From Sphaerobacter sp. (GTDB lineage: Bacteria > Chloroflexota > Chloroflexia > Thermomicrobiales > Thermomicrobiaceae), in NCBI GenBank assembly GCA_029961075.1, contig JASBVL010000034.1, forward strand, positions 1 to 64,000: a stretch of DNA of 64,000 bases, read 5' to 3'. Of this stretch, positions 57,842 through 64,000 are shown piece by piece. Made by a program: the position numbers and the translations under genes. Numbering within the stretch: the first letter of the stretch is position 1; each line of letters begins with the position of its first letter. The notes beneath the pieces are model-generated. The model was not told the DNA's origin, did no database searches, and saw nothing but the letters and a program-made list of their open reading frames with translations.

Positions 57842-59350
57842 CTACGGCTCGCCCGGCAGGGGCGGCGTGGTGGCCGGCGGCCGCCGGTGCCCGGTCGCGC
57901 GCTCGAAGGCGTAGGCCAGCCGCAGCAGCGTCGGCTCGGCGAACGGGCTGCCGACGAGCTCGATGCCGACCGGAATGCCGTCGTCGGTGAACCCGGCGGG
58001 GACGGAGATGGCCGGCAGCGAGGTCTGCGCGGCGATCAGGGTGTTGGTCGGGAAGGTCAGGGTCGTCCACTTCCCCAGGTCGCGCTGGCGCGGCGGGAGG
58101 ACCTGGACGTCGGGGTAGAGCAGCGCATCCAACCGGTGGGCCGCCAGGACGTTCAGCACGGCGCGCTGGAAGCGCGTCTGCGCCGTGAGCCGCCGGAAGT
58201 ACTCGGGGTGCTCCTCCGGGTGGTCCGGTCCCTGGGCGATGCCCTCGAAGAGGTCCAGGCTGGGGTGGAACTGCTTGCTCGCGTAGATCTCCTCAACGGT
58301 CCGCACCGGCGCGCTCGGGCGGGCGGCGAGGAAGGCGTTGATGTCGTGCTTCGACTGGAGCAGGTAGAGCGACGTCTCGGCGATGAAGTCCTGGAGGTCT
58401 GGGATGCTGACCGGGTCAATCACCTCGGCCCCGAGGCTGCGCAGATCGTCGATGGCTTGGTTCACCACGCGGTTCACGGGGCCGGACTCGGGGTCGTCGT
58501 CCGCGCCGAACGCCTGGCGCAGCACGCCGATGCGCGCGCCGCGGAGGCCGTCCTCGCGGAGCTCGGCGGTGTAGCTCGCCGGGCGGCGGGCGCTGGCCAC
58601 GACCGCGGTGAAGGGGTCGCGCGGGTCGTAGCCGACGAGCGTGTCGAGCAGGATGGCGGCGTCGCGGACGGTACGGGTCATGGGGCCGGCGGTGTCCTGG
58701 AAGTAGACCAGCGGGGAGGCGCCGGAGCGGCTGATGAGGCCGGTCGTCACCCGCAGCCCAACCAGGTTGGTGAAGGAGGCGGGGAGTCGGATCGACCCGC
58801 CGGTGTCTTCCCCGATGCCGACGGCGCCGAGGTTGGCGGCCACGCCGGCCGCGGTGCCGCTGCTGGAGCCGCCCGGGTCCCGGTCGAGCGCGTAGGGGTT
58901 CCGGGTCTCGCCGCCGGCCGAGCAGAAGGCGAACCAGGCGGTGGCGAAATCGGGCAGGGTGGTCTTGGCGAGGATGATCGCGCCGGCCGCCCGCAGCCGC
59001 TCCACGAGGTGGGCGTCCGCGCTCGGGACGTAGTCCTTCAGCGCGATGGAGCCGAAGGTGGTGCGGAGCCCGCGCGTCTCGAACTGGTCCTTGAGCAGCA
59101 CCGGCACGCCATGCAGTGGGCCGGTGAGCGTCCCGCGCTCGCGGAAGGCGCGGTGGAGCGCGTCGGCCTCGTCGAGGGCCTGCGGGTTGACGGTGATGAT
59201 GGCCTTCAGCTCCGGACCTTTCCGGTCGTAGGCCTCGATGCGCGCCAGGTAGGCCTCGACTAACTGGCGCGCGGTGATGTGCCCGCCGCGCAGGGCGGCA
59301 TGGATGCGATCGATCGTCGTCTCTTCGAGCCGGAACGACAGCGGTGCCAT
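57842..59350 (-). CDS. Amidase signature family enzyme
   Basis: The 502-residue amidase has K87 (VLLKDQFETRG), S164 (PGGSSSGTAAGV) and S186 (GEDTGGSIRLPASF). LHGVPV and the late ISVPAGFTDDGIPVGIEL are normal for the family. GGGAAGGGAG precedes ATG 59350. It is transcribed away from the GH15 gene. Substrate unknown; it is not closely similar to the other two amidases in this window. Confidence 0.9.
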   Translation of the reverse strand: MAPLSFRLEETTIDRIHAALRGGHITARQLVEAYLARIEAYDRKGPELKAIITVNPQALDEADALHRAFRERGTLTGPLHGVPVLLKDQFETRGLRTTFGSIALKDYVPSADAHLVERLRAAGAIILAKTTLPDFATAWFAFCSAGGETRNPYALDRDPGGSSSGTAAGVAANLGAVGIGEDTGGSIRLPASFTNLVGLRVTTGLISRSGASPLVYFQDTAGPMTRTVRDAAILLDTLVGYDPRDPFTAVVASARRPASYTAELREDGLRGARIGVLRQAFGADDDPESGPVNRVVNQAIDDLRSLGAEVIDPVSIPDLQDFIAETSLYLLQSKHDINAFLAARPSAPVRTVEEIYASKQFHPSLDLFEGIAQGPDHPEEHPEYFRRLTAQTRFQRAVLNVLAAHRLDALLYPDVQVLPPRQRDLGKWTTLTFPTNTLIAAQTSLPAISVPAGFTDDGIPVGIELVGSPFAEPTLLRLAYAFERATGHRRPPATTPPLPGEP

Positions 59351-59620
59351 CGGAACTCCCTTCCCGCTCGGGCGCCCGGGCGACGGGCGCGGCAACGGCG
59401 GCCCCTCGCTCGGGCCCACGCTGGCGTGCTGCTGGATCGCTTCCAGCACGCCGGATGCCGCGGCTCCGCGCAGGACGCGCCGGGTTCCGGGGGACGAGGT
59501 GGCACGGGGCGTGCCGTCCGCTGCGCCCCAGGATGCCGCGGCACGCCGGGCGAGGGTGCCGTGGAACGGCGGTCGCGGCCAGATGAGCGGGTCGAGCGCG
59601 ACCCGGAGGCGAGGGACGGC

Positions 59621-61489
59621 GTGCGGAGTCAGCCGGATGGGATCGCGCCGCGGGAGTCGGCGTATCTCGCCATCGCGGACTACGGCGTGATCGGGGACGG
59701 GCGCAGCGTCGCGCTGGTGTCGCACACCGGCGCGATCGATTGGTGGTGCCTGCCGCGGGTCGACGGCGACCCGGTCTTCGCCCGGCTGCTGGACGACCGG
59801 CTCGGCGGGTCGTTCGCGATCCAGCCGCGCGGCCCGTTTCGTGGGCGCCAGGCGTACCTGGGCGCCACCAACGTGCTGGTGACCACCTTCACCACCGCCG
59901 AGGGTGAGGCGCGGGTGATGGACTTCATGCCGGCGCTGACGGAGGCGCAGAAGCGGCGCTATCCGGTGCCCTTCCGGGCGGTCGTGCGCCGGGTGGAGGG
60001 GGTCTCCGGCCGCGTGCCGATGCGGCTGCTGCTGCGTCCCCGCCCGGAGTACGGCGCGGTCACCCCGCAGGTGCGGCAGACCCGGGCGGATCGCTACGTG
60101 ATGGCGTGGCGCCACGAGGCGCTGCACGTGACCGCCAGCATTCCCCTGCGCATCGACCCGGGGACGCTCAGCGCCGACGTCGATCTCGTCCCCGGCCAGC
60201 GCGTCGACGTGGTGCTGTCCTACTCCAGCGAGGCCCCGGCCGAGCTGCCGACGCTGTCGAGCCTGGATCTGATCCAGCGGCTGACGCTGGCGTTCTGGGA
60301 AGGGTGGAGCGGGCAGTGCAGCTACGACGGGCCGTACCGGGAGGCGGTGCGCCGCAGCGCGCTGGCGCTCAAGCTGCTGACCTACGCGCCCTCGGGGGCG
60401 ATCATCGCGGCGCCGACGACCTCGCTGCCGGAGGGGATCGGGGGCGTGCGCAACTGGGACTACCGCTACTGCTGGCTGCGGGACGCGGCCTTCACCATCC
60501 GCGCCCTGCTCAGCCTCGGCTACGGCCGCGAAGCGCTGGCGTTTGCCGAGTGGCTGCTCCACACCACCCGCCTCACCCACCCGGAGCTGCAGGCCCTCTA
60601 CACGGTCTACGGCGAGGCCCACATTCCGGAGCGCACGCTTGCCTGGCTCGACGGCTATCGCGGCTCTCGGCCGGTGCGCGTCGGCAACGCCGCGGCCGAC
60701 CAGTTCCAGCTCGACGTGTACGGCGAGGTGCTGGACGCGCTGCGGATCTACCAACGGGCGGGCGGGCGGTTCGACCGCGATGCGTGGCGCCTGATCGCGG
60801 GGATGGCGGACGTCATCGACCGCCGCTGGGCCGAGCCGGACGACGGCATCTGGGAGGTGCGCTCGGGCCGTGCCCAGCATATCCACTCGAAGGTGATGTC
60901 CTGGGTCGGGCTGCAGGCCGCGATGGAGATGGCCAACCGCGCGCGCCGGCCGCTCCCGGTAGAGCGCTGGGGGCGGACCGCGGCGGCGATCCACGCCTGG
61001 GTGCAGCGCCACAGGTACGCCCCCCACCTCGGCGCGTTCACGCGCACGCCGGGTGGGCCGGATCTGGACGCGGCGCTCCTGGTCATGCCGCTGGTCGGCT
61101 TCCTCCCCGCGCGCGATTCCCGGGTGGTCAGCACGGTCGCGACGATCCAGCGGCGGCTGGCGCGGGGCGACCTGGTCTACCGCTATCTCGGGGAGGACGG
61201 GCTGCCGGGCGGCGAGGGGGCCTTCGTGCTCTGCTCCTTCTGGCTGGTGGAGGCGCTGGCGTACGTCGGCCGCCTCGACGAGGCGCACGCGCACTTCCAG
61301 CGCCTGCTCACGCGCCGCAACGCCCTGGGGCTGCTCTCGGAGGAGATCGACCCGGCCAGCGGGGCGCTGCTCGGGAACTACCCCCAGGCCTTCAGCCACA
61401 TCGGCCTGATCAACGCCGCGCTGACGCTGCAGGAGGCGGAGCAGGGGCGGCTGCCGCGGCCCTTCTCCCAGGCGGTGATCCCGGAGTAG
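59621..61489 (+). CDS. Glycoside hydrolase family 15 protein (glucoamylase/trehalase-like)
   Basis: The 622-residue protein has an N-terminal super-sandwich domain (AIADYGVIGDGRSVALVSHT, GAIDWWCLPRVDGDPVFARL) and a C-terminal (alpha/alpha)6 barrel. The two expected catalytic glutamates are in DGIWEVRSG and LLSEEIDP. RNWDYRYCWLRDAAFTIRAL is the substrate-site signature. GH15 enzymes release glucose from alpha-glucans or trehalose in an inverting reaction; there is no signal peptide, so intracellular glycogen or trehalose is likely. GTG 59621 follows GGAGGCGAGGG. Confidence 0.9.
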   Translation: MRSQPDGIAPRESAYLAIADYGVIGDGRSVALVSHTGAIDWWCLPRVDGDPVFARLLDDRLGGSFAIQPRGPFRGRQAYLGATNVLVTTFTTAEGEARVMDFMPALTEAQKRRYPVPFRAVVRRVEGVSGRVPMRLLLRPRPEYGAVTPQVRQTRADRYVMAWRHEALHVTASIPLRIDPGTLSADVDLVPGQRVDVVLSYSSEAPAELPTLSSLDLIQRLTLAFWEGWSGQCSYDGPYREAVRRSALALKLLTYAPSGAIIAAPTTSLPEGIGGVRNWDYRYCWLRDAAFTIRALLSLGYGREALAFAEWLLHTTRLTHPELQALYTVYGEAHIPERTLAWLDGYRGSRPVRVGNAAADQFQLDVYGEVLDALRIYQRAGGRFDRDAWRLIAGMADVIDRRWAEPDDGIWEVRSGRAQHIHSKVMSWVGLQAAMEMANRARRPLPVERWGRTAAAIHAWVQRHRYAPHLGAFTRTPGGPDLDAALLVMPLVGFLPARDSRVVSTVATIQRRLARGDLVYRYLGEDGLPGGEGAFVLCSFWLVEALAYVGRLDEAHAHFQRLLTRRNALGLLSEEIDPASGALLGNYPQAFSHIGLINAALTLQEAEQGRLPRPFSQAVIPE

Positions 61490-61612
61490 GGGGCGTGGGG
61501 TGTGGCGGGCGGGGCGTGGTGAGCGGAGCGGCCGCGAACGGAGCACCGCCGTTCCCCGTCGCCGTCCTGCGTTGGCGGCATCGGTGTCCGCGGGAGGGCA
61601 CCAGGCCCTCCC

Positions 61613-62113
61613 CTACCGGGGAACGGCGCGGCGCGCCGGCTTGGGGCGGTAGAAGGTGCCCAGGATGGCGCCGAAGGTGAGATGCGCCAGGATGGTGACG
61701 ACGGCGGTCTGCCGCCCGTAGTTGATCGCCAGGAACCCGGGCGGCTCCAGCTCCAGGGTCGGCTCGGGGCCGCGGGCATCGGTGGCCATGCGCGGGTGCA
61801 GGCCGGGCAGCGCGGGGAGGCCCACGATGAGTACGAAGAGGGCATGCACCGCGCCGACCAGCATGCCCAGCCACCAGGTGGCGCGGCGGAAGTACTGGAA
61901 GGTCGCCGCGTAGAGGAGCGCGAAGATCCAGCCGTTCGCCAGGTGGAAGAGGAAGCCGTAGACCTTGGCGCGGTCGCGGTTCGGTGTGAGCGTGAGGCCC
62001 AGGATCAGCGGGAGGTCGATGCGGGTCTGCCCGATGGCGGCCGCGCCCCGCATGATGGTCGTTAGGACCGTCGTCCCGGTGAAGCCCCAGAGCAGGACGT
62101 CGCGAATGTTCAT
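61613..62113 (-). CDS. Membrane protein of unknown function, four to five helices
   Basis: This 166-residue protein has several hydrophobic segments: VLLWGFTGTTVLTTIMRGAA, VYGFLFHLANGWIFALLYAA, WWLGMLVGAVHALFVLIVGL and TILAHLTFGAILGTFY. A loop before the last helix is polar (DARGPEPTLELEPPG). I do not recognise the family; similar proteins are hypothetical. GGGGGG precedes the ATG. Confidence 0.65.
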   Translation of the reverse strand: MNIRDVLLWGFTGTTVLTTIMRGAAAIGQTRIDLPLILGLTLTPNRDRAKVYGFLFHLANGWIFALLYAATFQYFRRATWWLGMLVGAVHALFVLIVGLPALPGLHPRMATDARGPEPTLELEPPGFLAINYGRQTAVVTILAHLTFGAILGTFYRPKPARRAVPR

Positions 62114-62158
62114 GGCCGCATCCCCCCGTGTATCCGCCGCGCTCCGGCGCGGCAGACC

Positions 62159-62164
62159 TATAAT
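62159..62164 (+). promoter_or_regulatory. -10 box TATAAT upstream of the LuxR-type gene
   Basis: A consensus TATAAT lies about 68 bases before the start of the regulator gene at 62233, in the divergent gap with the membrane protein gene. No good -35 hexamer is found at the normal distance. Confidence 0.4.
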
Positions 62165-62232
62165 CGACGCGGAGACCGCTCGCGCGGCCGGCCCCGCGTG
62201 CTCCTGTCGCCGCGCCTTGTGATTGGCCCGCC

Positions 62233-62862
62233 ATGCTCCGCGTCCTCGTCGCCGCACCCTATCCGATGACACGTGCCGGTCTGACGGCGCTCCTCGACAC
62301 CACGCCGGAGGTCGCGGTGGCGGGGGTTGCCGACGACGTCGCCGCCGCGCTGGCCGAGGTCGAGGCGACCGCGCCCGACGTCGTCCTGCTCGCCCCGGAC
62401 AACGAGGTCGAGGGCTGGCTGGAGGACCTGACCCGACTGACCGACGGCGCCGGGCTGCCGCCGATCCTCCTCTTGGTCGACGCGCCCGAGGTGGCGCCGG
62501 AGGCGCTGCGCTCGGGGATCACGGGCCTGCTCCTGCGCGATGCCGAGCCGGAGGAGATCGTGGCCGCGCTGCGCGCCGCTGCGCTGGGGCTGACGGTGCT
62601 GGATCGGCGCGCGGCGGAGCTGGTGACGACCGGCCCGGCGCCGCGCCCTGCGCCGGGCGCGGGGGAGCCGCTGACGCCGCGGGAGCGCGAGATCCTCCAA
62701 CTCATCGCACACGGCTTGCCCAACAAGTCGATCGCGGCCGAGCTCGGGATCAGCGAGCACACGGTCAAGTTCCACGTCGGGTCGATCCTCGGCAAGCTGG
62801 GGGCCGCCAGCCGGGCGGAGGCGCTGGCGCGCGCGGCCCGCGCCGGGCTCATCGTGCTGTGA
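62233..62862 (+). CDS. LuxR-type regulator with degenerate receiver domain
   Basis: The 209-residue protein is laid out like a NarL-type response regulator. The helix-turn-helix is complete (EPLTPREREILQLIAHGLPN, KSIAAELGISEHTVKFHVGS). In the receiver the acidic pair is Ala8-Pro9 (VLVAAPYP) and the phospho-acceptor position is Ala54 (DVVLLAPDN). It therefore cannot be phosphorylated in the usual way and probably responds to a ligand or a protein partner. No kinase is adjacent; protease genes follow on the same strand. Confidence 0.85.
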   Translation: MLRVLVAAPYPMTRAGLTALLDTTPEVAVAGVADDVAAALAEVEATAPDVVLLAPDNEVEGWLEDLTRLTDGAGLPPILLLVDAPEVAPEALRSGITGLLLRDAEPEEIVAALRAAALGLTVLDRRAAELVTTGPAPRPAPGAGEPLTPREREILQLIAHGLPNKSIAAELGISEHTVKFHVGSILGKLGAASRAEALARAARAGLIVL

Positions 62863-63008
62863 GGGGATGGCCCCTGCTCCCCCCAGCGGATGGGCGGGGG
62901 ACGAGGGGACGCCACCCTCCCCGTTCGTCTAGGTGCCGCGCTGCCGGATCGGGTGATTCGCGGGGGCGGTGCTCCTGCCTATGCTGGAGGCGAGAAAGGA
63001 GCATCTCC

Positions 63009-63929
63009 ATGAGCACCTCCAATGCAGGGAGCACGAACCTCTTGACCGCCCTCTCCGACAGCCTGGCCGACGCGGTCGCCACCGCGGCGCCGTCGGTCGT
63101 CCGGGTCGAGGCGCGGCGGCGGCTGGGCGCCACCGGGATCGTCTGGCACGCGGATGGGTTGATCGTCACGGCGGACCACGTGGTCGAGCGCGACGACGAC
63201 ATCACCGTCGGCCTGCCGGACGGGCGGGACGTGCGGGCGCACATCGTGGGCCGAGACCCGGGGACGGATGTGGCCGTGCTGCGGGTGGACGCGACCGGGC
63301 TGATGGCGGCGACGGCCGCGCCGGGTGCGGCGCGCGTCGGGCACCTGGTGCTGGCCCTGGGGCGGCCGCACGGCGGCGAGCCGATGGCCACGCTGGGCCT
63401 GGTCGGCGCGGTGGCCGGGCCGTGGCGGACCTGGCGGGGCGGGACCGTCGAGCAGGTGATCCGCTCGGACGTGACGCTCTATCCGGGCTTCTCCGGCGGG
63501 CCGCTGATCGACACCGAGGGCCGGCTGATCGGCATGAACACGTCGGTCCTCTCCCGCGGACTGCCGGTGACCCTGCCGCACGCGGTGCTGGCGCGGGTGG
63601 TCGAGGCGCTGGTGGCGAGGGGCAAGGTCAGCCGCGGCTACCTGGGGATCGCGACGCAGCCGGTGGTCCTGCCGGCGGGCCTGCGGGCGCAGCTCGGGCT
63701 GGCGCAGGAATCCGGCCTGCTCATCGTGCAGGTGGAGCCGGGGAGCCCGGCCGAGCAGGCGGGGCTGATGCTCGGCGATATCGTGATCGCCTTCGGCGGG
63801 CAGCCGACGCCCGAGCCGCAGGCGCTGCAGGCGCGGCTTGAGCCGGGCAGCGTGGGCACGCAGCAGCCGGTGCGGGTCATCCGCGGCGGCGCGCTGGCGG
63901 ACCTGACGGTCACGGTCGGCGAGCGGTAG
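63009..63929 (+). CDS. HtrA/DegP-like serine protease with PDZ domain
   Basis: The 306-residue trypsin-fold protease has H57 (IVTADHVVERDDD), D87 (DPGTDVAVLRVD) and S162 (YPGFSGGPLID), followed by one PDZ domain from about 205 (GYLGIATQPV, LLIVQVEPGSPAEQAGLMLG). There is no signal peptide or membrane anchor, so it should be cytoplasmic, unusual for HtrA enzymes. AAGGAG lies eight bases before ATG 63009. Another gene starts 12 bases after its stop. Confidence 0.9.
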   Translation: MSTSNAGSTNLLTALSDSLADAVATAAPSVVRVEARRRLGATGIVWHADGLIVTADHVVERDDDITVGLPDGRDVRAHIVGRDPGTDVAVLRVDATGLMAATAAPGAARVGHLVLALGRPHGGEPMATLGLVGAVAGPWRTWRGGTVEQVIRSDVTLYPGFSGGPLIDTEGRLIGMNTSVLSRGLPVTLPHAVLARVVEALVARGKVSRGYLGIATQPVVLPAGLRAQLGLAQESGLLIVQVEPGSPAEQAGLMLGDIVIAFGGQPTPEPQALQARLEPGSVGTQQPVRVIRGGALADLTVTVGER

Positions 63930-63940
63930 GGAGAGAACCG

Positions 63941-64000
63941 ATGGCGCTTGGAAGCACATGGGCACGGCTGGCGCCGCTGGCGGCCGAGATCGGCGCGGTG
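63941..64000 (+). CDS. Start of a following gene, cut by the window edge
   Basis: ATG 63941 after GGGAGAG opens a frame (MALGSTWARLAPLAAEIGAV) that runs to the window end. The first 20 residues do not reveal a family. The close spacing to the protease gene suggests one operon; a second S1C protease or a related partner is a guess only. Confidence 0.5.
   Translation, partial: MALGSTWARLAPLAAEIGAV

Noticed and set aside
57648-57914. A toxin gene after the ribbon-helix-helix gene
   Set aside because: The frame has no PIN, RelE or MazF features and runs into the convergent amidase.
57842-61546. One 1,234-codon minus-strand frame running through the amidase and across the GH15 gene
   Set aside because: Only the last 502 codons match a protein family, with a good ribosome site before 59350; the upstream part is antisense to GH15.

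Overview
The window is 64 kb of very GC-rich bacterial chromosome with tightly packed, mostly short operons on both strands. It is best explained as a member of the Chloroflexota, class Thermomicrobia (Sphaerobacter-like). This is inference from gene content: F420-type PPOX and luciferase-like enzymes, Caa3-type CtaG with heme A synthase, a trpS T-box, an ECF sigma/anti-sigma pair next to TadE/TadG genes, a secreted beta-propeller with an N-terminal region I associate with Chloroflexota, and many GTG/TTG starts behind strong GGAGG-type ribosome binding sites. No rRNA, tRNA, CRISPR or prophage was seen.

Layout. 1-5.6 kb: serine hydrolase end, an orphan molybdenum hydroxylase large subunit, a lipoprotein, a PPOX/F420 enzyme and a DUF4287 protein. 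5.7-10.5 kb: a heme-copper enzyme operon (ctaG, a 56-aa membrane peptide, CuA subunit II, subunit I, ctaA). 10.5-13.2 kb: cupin, thioredoxin-fold protein, and trpS behind a T-box leader. 13.3-17.1 kb: ECF sigma, anti-sigma, and TadE/TadE/TadG. 17.2-22.1 kb: GYD protein, FAH-family hydrolase, a broken REP-type transposase with a palindromic element beside it, pyrD, and a DUF2283 protein. 21-25 kb: an iron(III) ABC transporter. 25.2-31.9 kb: P-type ATPase, HTH regulator, azlCD, GNAT, rtcB. 32.1-41.3 kb: a MerR/luciferase-like chimera, a GT-C transferase, a ZIP transporter, an amidase, the beta-propeller and a HAD hydrolase. 41.4-49.3 kb: a two-component system, Lrp and a PfkB kinase, dCTP deaminase, and an amidase with a small partner. 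49.5-54 kb: a CDGSH/Rieske/ferredoxin-reductase operon and proC. 53-57.3 kb: acoABC-acoX-like acetoin cleavage genes. 57.4-64 kb: an orphan antitoxin, a third amidase, a GH15 glucanase, a membrane protein, a regulator with a dead receiver, and HtrA-like proteases.

What stands out: (1) subunit I of the heme-copper enzyme keeps all six metal-binding histidines but has Gln where oxygen reductases have the cross-linked Tyr, so the operon may encode a CuA-linked NO reductase. (2) The iron ABC operon and the ZIP gene have the same promoter design, a -10 box abutting a 25-bp palindrome with CCCGACT/AGTCGGG arms, which implies a shared metal or Fe-S regulator. (3) A family of intergenic elements carries 7-bp tandem repeats (TGCGTNN) that reappear inverted (ACGCANN) around a pyrimidine/purine-rich core. 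It occurs at five places. (4) A MerR-GyrI regulator is fused in frame to a luciferase-like oxidoreductase, behind a typical 19-bp-spacer MerR promoter. (5) A frameshifted RAYT transposase sits directly beside a 150-bp palindrome-ended element, and a solo copy of the palindrome lies 18 kb away.
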